From: Bremerella sp. P1
Lineage (GTDB): Bacteria > Planctomycetota > Planctomycetia > Pirellulales > Pirellulaceae
Reading direction: 5' to 3'
Assembly (NCBI RefSeq): GCF_028748185.1
Contig: NZ_CP118164.1
Span: 3,931,814-3,995,813 of the forward strand
DNA: 64,000 nucleotides
The notes beneath the pieces are model-generated. The model was not told the origin of the DNA. It ran no database searches and saw only the letters and a list, made by a program, of their open reading frames with translations. A program made the translations under genes and the position numbers. Below are positions 40,136 through 48,247 of this stretch, one piece after another; the first letter of the stretch is position 1, and each line of letters starts with the position of its first letter.

Positions 40136-40798
40136 CTACGACATTCGCGAAGTCATTGCGAATGATAATTGTTCCATTTCGATCGCCAGATCGACCCCAA
40201 TCACAGTGACATCATCTGGCAGTCTTAGGGTAACCGCAGCAAAGTTGAGGAAACCACGGATGCCAGCCTCGACAAGTCGCTCGGCCACTTCCTGGGCGGC
40301 TGCGGCTGGAACAGCTAGGATCGCTAATTGGATTGATTTCTCCTTAACGATCTTGTCTACATTGTCCAGGCTAAAAACGGGGATCCCCTCAATCTCGGTT
40401 CCAACGATTTTCGGATCGAGATCAAATGCGGCGACGGTGTTGAAGCCTTGGTTCGAAAAGCCGCGATAACCCAGTAGGGCACGACCCAGATTACCCACAC
40501 CAACCAGTGCCACCGGCCATTTCTGGTCGGTTCCCATGATTTGGCGAATCGTGGAGATCAGCTCGGAACAACGATACCCAACGCCCGGGTATCCGAATTG
40601 TCCGAAGTTTGCCAGGTCTTTTCGGACTTGGGCATCCGAGAACCCCAGCATCTCTCCCAGCTTGGTGCTGCTGGTCGTTTCGATGCCGGCCCGCTCGAGG
40701 CGCGAAAGCTCGCGTAGATAAAGGCTTAATCGACTGACGACGGCCTTCGAGACACGCTGGTCGCTGGTAGCTTTCTTGTTGTCTTTGCTTTTCGCCAT
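40136..40798 (-). CDS. rex: Redox-sensing repressor Rex
   Basis: 220 residues. N-terminal winged helix with VVSRLSLYLRELSRLERAGI and VRKDLANFGQFGYPGVGY, the diagnostic Rex DNA-binding segment. C-terminal Rossmann fold with VALVGVGNLGRALLGYRGFS that binds NADH/NAD+. Rex represses fermentative and respiratory genes when NADH is low and lets go when it is high. Targets in this window are not clear. A perfect 16-base palindrome stands 18 bases before the start codon. Confidence 0.96.
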   Translation of the reverse strand: MAKSKDNKKATSDQRVSKAVVSRLSLYLRELSRLERAGIETTSSTKLGEMLGFSDAQVRKDLANFGQFGYPGVGYRCSELISTIRQIMGTDQKWPVALVGVGNLGRALLGYRGFSNQGFNTVAAFDLDPKIVGTEIEGIPVFSLDNVDKIVKEKSIQLAILAVPAAAAQEVAERLVEAGIRGFLNFAAVTLRLPDDVTVIGVDLAIEMEQLSFAMTSRMS

Positions 40799-40815
40799 GG
40801 CGTGCGTTATCAGGT

Positions 40816-40831
40816 TGACGCCGAGGCGTCA
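40816..40831 (-). promoter_or_regulatory. Palindrome upstream of rex
   Basis: TGACGCC-GA-GGCGTCA is perfectly symmetrical and lies 18 bases before the rex start codon. It differs from the known Rex operator (TTGTGAA-type), so if an operator it may serve another regulator. Confidence 0.35.
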
Positions 40832-40937
40832 GCGAAGAATCACGAGAATTGGTGGTCAGTACACCAACAACTCTAACCTGTTAGCAGACTGCCCAACAAG
40901 AGTGGTTGCCCGGCGAGACACGCGACAAGAAATAGTA

Positions 40938-40968
40938 AGAGCCTGGCAGCAAACGGGCCAGGCTCTTT
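40938..40968. terminator. Terminator-like hairpin between rex and pseudopilin genes
   Basis: AGAGCCTGGC (40938-40947) pairs with GCCAGGCTCT (40957-40966). The T run is short on the plus strand; on the minus strand, where the pseudopilin gene ends at 41000, the tail is TTACTATTTC. Confidence 0.6.
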
Positions 40969-40999
40969 TGAATGCCTTCAGGTAATCACGCTTCAGCAA

Positions 41000-41431
41000 T
41001 TATTCCGTACCCAGATCTTCATAATTGATCCAGATTTCGCCAGTGGTGGCGTTGTAGAGCCAGCCATGGGTATCGGTGAAATCGGCGGAGACCGGGTCAT
41101 CGGTGACAACCTTTACCGTGCTGCTATTCGTGAAGTTGTTAACGGGAAGCTTCGACAGATACGGACCGAATGGACCACCGGCCGTGCCGTCGGCTTTCGT
41201 AGCAATGGTCAGCTCGTTCAGATCGTTACCAGGGACGGCCCCATCGTGGTGGGCGCGATAGAGCTGGATCTGCGATCGCAACGTATGCAGGTTGAACAGC
41301 ACGCTGCTCTTCTTGGCATCCGTTGTCGAGTCCGTGAATTGCGGGATAACCGTGGCTGCCAGAACAGCCAAGATGACCACAACAATCAGGACCTCAATAA
41401 GCGTGAAACCAGCTTTCTTCGATTGCGACAT
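41000..41431 (-). CDS. GspG-like type II secretion pseudopilin
   Basis: 143 residues. The prepilin cleavage and methylation site is clear: KKAGFTLIEVLIVVVILAVL, with cleavage after Gly and Glu at position +5, leading into the N-terminal helix. The rest matches the T2SS major pseudopilin G type (KKSSVLFNLHTLRSQIQLYR, GGPFGPYLSKLPVNNFT, GWLYNATTGEIWINYED). No other secretion genes are adjacent, so it is a solitary pseudopilin here; planctomycetes have many. AT tracts upstream are unremarkable. Confidence 0.85.
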   Translation of the reverse strand: MSQSKKAGFTLIEVLIVVVILAVLAATVIPQFTDSTTDAKKSSVLFNLHTLRSQIQLYRAHHDGAVPGNDLNELTIATKADGTAGGPFGPYLSKLPVNNFTNSSTVKVVTDDPVSADFTDTHGWLYNATTGEIWINYEDLGTE

Positions 41432-42106
41432 TGTCTTGACACTCCAAGTCGAATATTGCTGATCAGTTAGGGGAGAATTCCCGCTTCGGATCGATCAGCA
41501 AGGATCATTTTTCTTTGCGTTGGTGGATTACCCGGAAGCAGTAATGGATTTGCTTCTGAAGGTAGATACGTCACGCGGAAGTCCGGTCAAGAAGATTTTC
41601 ATCAAAACGCATGCATGCCAGCCATAAGTGTGGTAACACCGCTGCGCCGCGATCTCTCTGTGCTCCTACCTATTAGGTAGCGAAGGGCCTTCATTCTGGT
41701 AGGTGGAGTGCGTATCCCCCTAGAAAACCCGCACAAAAGCCATCTGCGGAGTTTCTCTTTCAATCGTCATATTCGATAAGTACGGGTTTTACCGGTGTAT
41801 TCGCTTCGATGCATGCACTCTACCCATCTAGTCACCTCTTCGCGTCTTTTGCGAAACACCCATTTGTTCAATCTCAAGCATCCATCCCAGATTGACGATA
41901 CAGAAGGACATCTGAGCGCTGAATAGGCGACTTGGGCTGTCATTGCGTGACGCGAAAGAAGCCCTAAGTAGGTGCTTTAGATAAACGGGCGATAGCAGGA
42001 GATATTGCACGATTCAATGTTTGAGGGCACAGGACACGGCAAGGATTTGCCCAAACCAGGCCAGGCCCTTAGTCGTACGGCGTTTTGTCAACGAAGGAGA
42101 AGGAAA
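41432..42106. other. 675-base intergenic region before the YTV protein gene
   Basis: It contains the divergent 5' regions of the pseudopilin gene and the surface-protein gene. A small hairpin CTACC-TATTA-GGTAG lies near 41669-41683. Frames at 41828-42010 (minus) and the 42005 extension of the downstream gene have no support. I see no RNA gene. Confidence 0.45.
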
Positions 42107-43669
42107 ATGCGAGCTGTATTGGGATTGCCGATCCTAGCGGTCATGTTGGCTGCTTTTTCGGCGAACTCGGCTGAAGCCGCTTATGGCGGATTGTTCAGCT
42201 TCCGGAATGCTGGCTGTTGTGAGCCAGCCACTTACGCCTGCTGCAAGCAGCAGTGCTACACCGTAAACAAGACCTGCAAAGAGACTGTTTACGAAAAGCA
42301 GGAACAAACCTGCTACAAGACCGTGTATGAAACGGTCTACGAAGACAAGACTGTGGATTGCGTTACCTACGAAACGGAAACGCGCTACAAAGATTGCACG
42401 TACACCACGTGCAAGCCAGTTTGGGAAACCAAGTACCGCACGGTGAACTACACCACCTGCAAGCCGGTTTGGGAAACCCGAACGAAAGACATCTGCTACA
42501 CGGTATGCAAGCCTGTCTGGGAAACCAAGACCAAGGAAATCTGCTACACCGTGTGCAAGCCGGTCTACGAGACCCGAACCAAGGAAATTTGCTACACGGT
42601 TTGCAAGCCTGTCTGGGAAACCAAGACGAAGGAAATCTGCTACACCGTCTGCAAGCCAGTTTGGGAAACCAAGACCAAAGAGATCTGCTATACGGTCTGC
42701 AAGCCTGTCTGGGAAACCAAGACCAAGGACATCTGCTACACCGTTTGCAAGCCGGTCTACGAAACGAAGTATCGTGACGTCTGCAAGACGATCTGCAAGC
42801 CAGTTCATTACACCAAGACGGTTAAGGTCTGTGGCGGTCACTGGGAAACCAAGACCGAAACGATCCCCGGTCCTGTTGTGAAGAAGTGCATTCAAGAACC
42901 AGGTTGCTGGACTTGGGACCCTTGCAAGTGCAAGTGCGTCTACTGCCCAGGCGAAACCAAGGTTGTTGAAGTTCAGTGCCCACCAAAGACCTGCTGCAAG
43001 AAGGTTTGGGTTCCTGAAGTCAGCGAAAAGACCGTTGACTGCGTTCGTTACGAACACGAAACCGTCACCGAGCAAGTTCCTTACAAAGTGTGCCGTATGG
43101 AGAAGGAACAACGCGTGAAGACCTGCACCTACAAGGTCTGCAAGATGGTTCCTGAACAGCGTACCAAGACTTGCACCTACAAGGTTTGCAAGATGGTTCC
43201 TGAGCAGCGTACCAAGACCTGCACCTACAAGGTCTGTCACATGGTGAAGGAAAACAAGACCAAGACTTGCACCTACAAGGTCTGCAAGATGGTTCCTGAA
43301 CAGCGTACCAAGACCTGCACCTACAAGGTCTGCCACATGGTTCCTGAGCAGCGTACCAAGACCTGCACCTACAAGGTTTGCAAGATGGTCAAGGAATGTC
43401 ACACGAAGGAAGTTCCTTACAAGGTGTGCAAGATGGTCCAAGAGACCCACACCAAGCAAGTTCCTTACTGCGTGAAGAAGCCTGTTCACACCACGAAGAC
43501 CGTCAAGGTTGCCAAGTGTGTGCCAAAGAAGGTTGCTTACACGGTTACCCGTTGCGTTCCTAAGACCATCTGCAAGACGGTTCCGGTCACGGTTTGCTGC
43601 CCGGCCCCTTGCTGTGATCCATGCTGCGGTGGCGAAGCTGCTGCCAGCGATTGCGGTTGCGGTGCGTAA
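42107..43669 (+). CDS. Secreted Cys-rich YTV-type surface protein with tandem repeats
   Basis: 520 residues, planctomycete-specific. Signal peptide AVLGLPILAVMLAAFSANSA with cleavage near AEA. Then two tandem arrays of 16-residue repeats: about eight copies related to TKEICYTVCKPVWETK (roughly residues 90-230) and about seven related to TKTCTYKVCKMVPEQR (roughly 320-450), each with paired Cys and the Y-(T/K)-V core. A Cys-rich hinge and a CCPAPCCDPCCGGEA tail follow. Such YTV-family proteins are cell-surface components in Rhodopirellula-type planctomycetes; disulfide cross-linking is inferred. GAAGGAGAAGGA precedes ATG 42107. The DNA repeats have a 48-base period. Confidence 0.9.
   Translation: MRAVLGLPILAVMLAAFSANSAEAAYGGLFSFRNAGCCEPATYACCKQQCYTVNKTCKETVYEKQEQTCYKTVYETVYEDKTVDCVTYETETRYKDCTYTTCKPVWETKYRTVNYTTCKPVWETRTKDICYTVCKPVWETKTKEICYTVCKPVYETRTKEICYTVCKPVWETKTKEICYTVCKPVWETKTKEICYTVCKPVWETKTKDICYTVCKPVYETKYRDVCKTICKPVHYTKTVKVCGGHWETKTETIPGPVVKKCIQEPGCWTWDPCKCKCVYCPGETKVVEVQCPPKTCCKKVWVPEVSEKTVDCVRYEHETVTEQVPYKVCRMEKEQRVKTCTYKVCKMVPEQRTKTCTYKVCKMVPEQRTKTCTYKVCHMVKENKTKTCTYKVCKMVPEQRTKTCTYKVCHMVPEQRTKTCTYKVCKMVKECHTKEVPYKVCKMVQETHTKQVPYCVKKPVHTTKTVKVAKCVPKKVAYTVTRCVPKTICKTVPVTVCCPAPCCDPCCGGEAAASDCGCGA
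42400..43480 (+). repeat. Two coding arrays of 48-base tandem repeats
   Basis: Inside the YTV gene: an upstream array (about 42400-42790) and a downstream array (about 43100-43480), both with a period of 48 bases (16 codons). Third positions vary between units, so they have been kept by selection on protein and are not very recent copies. Confidence 0.85.
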
Positions 43670-43734
43670 TGATGCAAAACCGGCTCCTTGGACTCTCTGC
43701 CGGAGAGTCTAAGGCACTGGCCTGGTAGAATGAG

Positions 43735-43769
43735 GCGGCTTGAGACTCCGGTCTTGAGCCGCTTTTTTT
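43735..43769 (+). terminator. Terminator of the YTV protein gene
   Basis: GCGGCT...AGAC pairs imperfectly with GTCT...AGCCGC (43735-43762), followed by seven T. It lies only about 30 bases before the folA start codon. Confidence 0.8.
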
Positions 43770-43797
43770 GTTTCTTGATGCAGGAGCATGTCTGGTG

Positions 43798-44286
43798 ATG
43801 ACTCGATTGGACGATCTGCAACTCCCGGTGATCCTCGTCGGGGCGATGACGAAAGACCGCGTGATCGGTCAGGGGGACGGAATGCCGTGGGATATCCCCG
43901 AAGAATATCATACGTTCATCGATAACATTCGCGGACAGACGGTCATCATGGGACGCAAGTCATACGAAGAATTTGGTCCCGATCTTACAAGCGACCACGC
44001 GATCGTCGTCTCGCGTGGTACACCGGACGTCGAGGTGCCGGTTGTCGATAGCATGGAGAAAGCCCTTGAGCTGGCTCGTTCCTATGGCGTGAAGATCTTT
44101 GTCGCCGGCGGGTCGCAGATCTACGAACTAGCGCTGCCGCATGCGGATTGGATGTTCCTAAGCGAAATCAGGGAAGACTATGAAGGGGACAAGTACTTTC
44201 CAAATTTCGATCGCAGCCAATGGGAAGTTGCTCGTGAAGACGAGCATGCCAGATTCATCTATCGCGAGTGGAAACGGGTCAATTAG
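43798..44286 (+). CDS. folA: Dihydrofolate reductase
   Basis: 162 residues, normal DHFR length. Reduces dihydrofolate with NADPH. Landmarks: VILVGAMTKDRVIGQGDGMPWDIPEE in two parts, with the catalytic Asp in PWDIPEE; QTVIMGRKSYEEFG for NADPH binding; FVAGGSQIYELALP. GGAG lies about 10 bases before the ATG at 43798. An upstream in-frame extension to 43768 is unlikely because it overlaps the terminator. It converges with the Y-family polymerase gene, overlapping by 4 bases. Confidence 0.93.
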   Translation: MTRLDDLQLPVILVGAMTKDRVIGQGDGMPWDIPEEYHTFIDNIRGQTVIMGRKSYEEFGPDLTSDHAIVVSRGTPDVEVPVVDSMEKALELARSYGVKIFVAGGSQIYELALPHADWMFLSEIREDYEGDKYFPNFDRSQWEVAREDEHARFIYREWKRVN

Positions 44287-45524
44287 GTGACCGTTTGAAA
44301 CGCCTTCTTCTTCGAGGCCAACTCGGGAATTCTGCCAAAAGCGATTTTGTCTTCCAGGACATCTCGGTAGGCGTGCGTATTGGCGAAATAGATCGAGTTG
44401 GGTCCCCAACGATCGCTGATTTCATCCAGGGCATGCGATAGCCGTTGGGACTGAGAGATTTCGTCAAAGAGATAGCCGGAGACTTCGCTACGCTGCTCTA
44501 GTTTGCTGACGGTGACATCGACCTTCTTAAGGCCTCGCAAATCCCGCGGACGCCGAAGCCACAAGCGTTCAAACTGATGCAGGATCGACAGCGTGTCTTG
44601 AACGCACGGCAATTCGATTTTCTCACTGAACAAGACTCCTCGATTTCCGGTCAGTGTCAGCTGTAAGTTGCGCGCATAGTAGCCTGTCTGTCGCAGTCTT
44701 CGGGCAAGTTTGCAGATCAGCAGTACGAGAATGCAGTGCGATCCGGCTTCGTTCCGATAGCGAGGATCCAGCACTCGGCCGTGGTTCATGGAATGGCGCT
44801 GCGTCGCAGGCTCTGGAACGTCGATGCCGTGAAATCCGTCCCACCAGCGAGCTCCTGAAACTGAACCCCAAACCTGCAACGCCTTTCGGCGATCGAGATT
44901 CCAGAGATCCTCAATCGAATGAACGCCAGCCCTATTGAGACGCGACACCATGCCGGTCCCCAGTCCAGGCAGGTCTTCCAGGTTCAAGTGAGAGAGTCGA
45001 CCTGGCAGTTCTTCTGTCGGAAGGACGGTTAAGCCATCCGGCTTCTTCAGGTTGCTTGCTGTCTTGGCTAAAAGTCGCGTGGGGGCAATTCCAATCGAAC
45101 TGGTCAACCAAGGACCGAAGTCGCGGCGGAGTTGTCGCTTAATTGCCCCAGCGAGTTGAACGGCCTGTTCGACTTGGCGATAACGACCGCATAGCTTGAT
45201 CGTCCATTCGTCGATCGAGTAAACGTGATGCACTTCAGCGCATTGGTCCACGCTTTTGAGCAGCTCGTGGTGAATCTCTACGTAGACACTGGGCCGGGCC
45301 CTAACCAATTGGATATGAGGGCAAAGACGTTTGGCTTCGAAGACCTTGGTTCCAGTTCGAATGCCACACCGCTTCGCTTCGTAACTGGCTGCGATGATGC
45401 ACGTTGCGTCCGATTCGAGTGGGACGACTCCGATTGCCCGATTTCGCAATTCTGGTCGCAAGAGCTGTTCTGCCGAAGCAAAAAACGAGTTCATGTCCTG
45501 CATCATCCAGTTCACGTGCGTCAT
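44283..45524 (-). CDS. UmuC-like Y-family DNA polymerase
   Basis: 413 residues, translesion polymerase family. Palm motif I is QDMNSFFASAEQ, as in UmuC (D-V-N) rather than DinB (D-M-D); the catalytic SIDE is in VYSIDEWTIKL near residue 100; AASYEAKRCGIRTGTKVFEA is the finger region. Thumb HhH is LEDLPGLGTGMVSRLNRAGV. The little-finger region follows. A clamp-binding peptide (QL-x-L-F type) is not obvious at the C terminus. Catalytic residues look intact, unlike ImuB. No umuD, imuA or dnaE2 in the window. Start ATG 45524 fits the family; upstream 32 codons are doubtful. A LexA-like palindrome lies 35 bases upstream. Confidence 0.88.
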   Translation of the reverse strand: MTHVNWMMQDMNSFFASAEQLLRPELRNRAIGVVPLESDATCIIAASYEAKRCGIRTGTKVFEAKRLCPHIQLVRARPSVYVEIHHELLKSVDQCAEVHHVYSIDEWTIKLCGRYRQVEQAVQLAGAIKRQLRRDFGPWLTSSIGIAPTRLLAKTASNLKKPDGLTVLPTEELPGRLSHLNLEDLPGLGTGMVSRLNRAGVHSIEDLWNLDRRKALQVWGSVSGARWWDGFHGIDVPEPATQRHSMNHGRVLDPRYRNEAGSHCILVLLICKLARRLRQTGYYARNLQLTLTGNRGVLFSEKIELPCVQDTLSILHQFERLWLRRPRDLRGLKKVDVTVSKLEQRSEVSGYLFDEISQSQRLSHALDEISDRWGPNSIYFANTHAYRDVLEDKIAFGRIPELASKKKAFQTVT

Positions 45525-45558
45525 TGCGGAGGCCCTCAAGGAGATGCGACTTAGGTAT

Positions 45559-45574
45559 GTGTATAAATGTACAC
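45559..45574 (-). promoter_or_regulatory. LexA-like palindrome upstream of Y-family polymerase
   Basis: GTGTATAAATGTACAC has symmetrical ends GTGTA/TACAC and the GT-N10-AC layout close to the proteobacterial SOS box (CTGT-N8-ACAG). It lies 35-50 bases before the start codon, where a promoter would be. Its role as an SOS operator is an inference. Confidence 0.4.
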
Positions 45575-45724
45575 TATTTGTCGTCCTTCGCAAGGGAAAT
45601 CTTTGATGGAAACCGACCATCGCCGGACAGTGGTGGCAAAATAATCGAACCTCTGCGGCTGCCTAGTGTCAGTCGATCAGTTTCTAGGAAACCGTTCGAT
45701 GGATAAAAGCGTTGGGAGAGTCGA

Positions 45725-46525
45725 TTGGCAGACCTGAATGCTTCTCAAATTGCCGAGACGATTGAGACGAATGATAGTGAGTTCTGTTGTCACTGGGCGC
45801 AGTCGCCTGAGGTAGAAATCACGCGGGAAGAGCACTGGTATCGACTAACCAGTGAGATCTCGCACCCCTACTTCAATAGCATCTTCGAGGCGAACATTCC
45901 GCCAGATCAGCTTCCCGAGGCAGTGGATAGAGCCTTGGCACCGTTTCGTGACAAAGGCCATCCGATGGCCTGGTGGGTAGGCCCGAAGACGCAACCATCT
46001 AGCCTTGGTCAGTTTTTAAGTCGCTGCGGTTTTGAACAGGTGGCGGCAGAAGCAGCGATGGCCATCAGCCCATTCGATGCCGACTACGAACGGGCCAGTG
46101 CAGAGGTTGAGATTCAAGCCGTCACATCAATAGCCGACCTACGTACATGGGTCGAGATCATGACTGGCGTCTACGGTCTACCGGAATTCACCCAGGAGCC
46201 GTGGTTTCAGATTCTCAAGAAGGCTGGACTTGGTAGCCGGAAGAAGCTGCAGCATTTCCTGGCGATGGTGGAAGGAGAAGTCGCTGGCGTGGGATCGATT
46301 TTCTATGGAAGCCAGGCCGCAGGAATCTACAGCGTGGCCGTGCTTCCTCAGTTTCGCGGACAGGGAGTCGCCTCGACGCTGACGATTTCGCTACTGTCCT
46401 TGATCGACGAGCGAGGATGCGAACTGGCTACGCTTTGTGCTTCGCAGAAAGCGGAGTCGCTGTATCGGAAGATCGGTTTTCGCCAGTACGGCGAATTGCA
46501 TTGTTACGCCTGGAAGCCAGACTAG
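45725..46525 (+). CDS. GNAT family N-acetyltransferase
   Basis: 266 residues, starting with TTG. The C-terminal GNAT domain (about 125-266) has VAGVGSIFYGSQAAGIYSVA, then PQFRGQGVASTLTISLLSL, which is the acetyl-CoA pyrophosphate loop (R-G-x-G-x-A), and AESLYRKIGFRQYG. The N-terminal half (about 1-120) is less clear and may be a degenerate GNAT half. Substrate unknown. GGGAG lies about 7 bases upstream of the TTG. Confidence 0.83.
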   Translation: MADLNASQIAETIETNDSEFCCHWAQSPEVEITREEHWYRLTSEISHPYFNSIFEANIPPDQLPEAVDRALAPFRDKGHPMAWWVGPKTQPSSLGQFLSRCGFEQVAAEAAMAISPFDADYERASAEVEIQAVTSIADLRTWVEIMTGVYGLPEFTQEPWFQILKKAGLGSRKKLQHFLAMVEGEVAGVGSIFYGSQAAGIYSVAVLPQFRGQGVASTLTISLLSLIDERGCELATLCASQKAESLYRKIGFRQYGELHCYAWKPD

Positions 46526-46534
46526 CGCATACAA

Positions 46535-46568
46535 AAACACCGCGCGACGTGAATGACGCGCGGTGTTT
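46535..46568. terminator. Bidirectional terminator, GNAT / rplS
   Basis: AAACACCGCGCG (46535-46546) pairs with CGCGCGGTGTTT (46557-46568). It serves two convergent units. Confidence 0.88.
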
Positions 46569-46607
46569 CGTGTTCGTCTCGCTGTAGGCGAAGTCGCAAG
46601 CGGCGTC

Positions 46608-46958
46608 TTAGACGCGGCGTTCTCGCAGGCGGGTCGCCTTACCAACGCGATCGCGCAGGTAGTACAGCTTGGCACGGCGGACAACGCTGCGACGCGTGAC
46701 TTCCACCTTGGCGATCTGTGGGCTGTGAAGCGGGAACTTCTTTTCAACACCTTCGCCAGCCACGATACGGCGAACGGTGAACATTTCACGGGTACCGCTG
46801 CCGCTCTTGGCGATCACGGTACCGATGAACTTCTGGATACGTTCTTTTTGACCTTCGAGGATCTTGGTGTGGACCTCGACGGTGTCGCCGATTTCAAAGA
46901 AATCAACATCCGACTTCTTGTAGGCCGATTCGACCTTGCTCATCAAATCTTGGCTCAT
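46608..46958 (-). CDS. rplS: 50S ribosomal protein L19
   Basis: 116 residues, the standard size. [60 protein letters not shown] and [20 protein letters not shown] are all characteristic. It is the last gene of the ffh-rpsP-trmD-rplS cluster. Confidence 0.97.
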   Translation of the reverse strand: MSQDLMSKVESAYKKSDVDFFEIGDTVEVHTKILEGQKERIQKFIGTVIAKSGSGTREMFTVRRIVAGEGVEKKFPLHSPQIAKVEVTRRSVVRRAKLYYLRDRVGKATRLRERRV

Positions 46959-46984
46959 TGCCAGTTTCCTTCTGCTACAGCGAT

Positions 46985-47701
46985 TTAACGTTTATTTTGG
47001 TTAGCGTCGTCCGATTGCTCGTCAAGCAAGTCGGCTCGTCGCATCTTGGTCTTATCCAGCGACTGCTGCTTTCTCCAGGCATGGATCTCTTGGTGATTGC
47101 CACCTAAGAGAACCTCTGGAACATTCAGGCCGCGGTATTCTCGAGGCCGCGTGTACTGCGGGAACTCGAGAAGACGATTACCTTCACTGAAGGAATCGTC
47201 GACGGCACTTTGCTCGTCGCCAAGTACGCCAGGGATCAGGCGAATCACCGAATCGATAATTGCCATCGCGGCGACCTCGCCTCCGTTGAGGACGAAGTCT
47301 CCCAGCGAAATCTCTTCGGGCTGCAGAAGGTCGATCACTCGCTGATCGAAGCCTTCGTAGCGGCCACATATCATGGTCAGCCGTTCTTCCTGAGCAAGCT
47401 CTTCGACCAGGGGTTGATTGAGCGTCCTCCCTTGCGGGCTCAGCAAAATCAACCGGCCTGGCTTGTCGCTCAGTGGCTGGATTTGTTCGATCGCCTCGAC
47501 GACCGGCTGTACGCGGATGACCATGCCAGGTCCACCACCAAAGGGGCGGTCGTCGACTCGATTGTGCTTGTCGTTTGCCCAGTCCCGCAGGTTGTGGACA
47601 TGGGCTTCAACTAGCTGCTTATCAATGGCCTTGTTGAGCAGGCTTTCACCGAGATAGCCGGTGAAGATCTCCGGAAACAACGTGAGGACATCGAACCGCA
47701 T
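46985..47701 (-). CDS. trmD: tRNA (guanine-N1)-methyltransferase
   Basis: 238 residues. Methylates G37 of tRNAs with SAM and prevents frameshifting. N terminus [39 protein letters not shown], and the knot region [20 protein letters not shown] then [20 protein letters not shown] and the end [20 protein letters not shown]. Between rpsP and rplS in the usual order. Confidence 0.97.
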   Translation of the reverse strand: MRFDVLTLFPEIFTGYLGESLLNKAIDKQLVEAHVHNLRDWANDKHNRVDDRPFGGGPGMVIRVQPVVEAIEQIQPLSDKPGRLILLSPQGRTLNQPLVEELAQEERLTMICGRYEGFDQRVIDLLQPEEISLGDFVLNGGEVAAMAIIDSVIRLIPGVLGDEQSAVDDSFSEGNRLLEFPQYTRPREYRGLNVPEVLLGGNHQEIHAWRKQQSLDKTKMRRADLLDEQSDDANQNKR

Positions 47702-47716
47702 TGCAGGTCTACCTGC

Positions 47717-48196
47717 TTAGCCTTCAGCCTTGGGCTGCTCTTCGCCGCCTTCAGCCGGAGCTTCCGCGGTTTCACCTTCGGCAGGAGCAGCAGCTTCAGC
47801 GCCTTCTTCGGCCGGAGCTTCGGCAGCTTCGCCTTCAGGGGCGGCTGGTGCTTCCGGTTCAGGCTCTTTGATTTCAACTTTCGGAGGAACGTAGGCAGTC
47901 TTGGTCGCCATGCGAGCCAAGGCTTCTTCGCGAGCTGCCACGTGGCTGCCGTTGGTGCCGTACTTACGGATCAAAACAGCAACCTTCGGGGAAGGCTGAG
48001 CACCGACGCCGAGCCAGTAGTCGACGCGTTCGGTCTTCAGGTTAACCCGGGCGTCCTTTTCTTTGACGAACGGATCGTAGGTACCAAGATACTCGATTGC
48101 CTTGCCATCTCGTGGGGTACGAGAATCCATGGCGCAAATACGATAGAACGGACGGTGTGCCCGACCCATCTTCTTCATGCGAATGCGAACTGCCAC
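47717..48196 (-). CDS. rpsP: 30S ribosomal protein S16 with long acidic tail
   Basis: 159 residues, nearly twice the usual length. The first about 85 are normal S16 (AVRIRMKKMGRAHRPFYRIC, RDGKAIEYLGTYDPF, GAQPSPKVAVLIRKYG). The rest is an Ala/Glu/Pro-rich acidic tail (APAAPEGEAAEAPAEEGAEA in part). Such tails occur in some other planctomycete and actinobacterial S16 proteins, but the role is unknown. Upstream of trmD by 15 bases. Confidence 0.95.
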   Translation of the reverse strand: MAVRIRMKKMGRAHRPFYRICAMDSRTPRDGKAIEYLGTYDPFVKEKDARVNLKTERVDYWLGVGAQPSPKVAVLIRKYGTNGSHVAAREEALARMATKTAYVPPKVEIKEPEPEAPAAPEGEAAEAPAEEGAEAAAPAEGETAEAPAEGGEEQPKAEG

Positions 48197-48247
48197 GTAA
48201 CGTTACTCCTTAGTAAACTTTCTGTCTAAACTTGCTCAACGACGAGG

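Noticed and set aside
42400-43480. A CRISPR-like array of regularly spaced repeats
   Set aside because: The 48-base units have no unique spacers and are in-frame coding repeats of the YTV protein.
42134-43489. A 451-codon minus-strand open frame opposite the YTV gene
   Set aside because: It arises because the repetitive plus-strand gene avoids stop codons on the other strand; its protein is a repeat of shadow codons (LADLVGAGLGTLFRNH) and lacks a ribosome-binding site.
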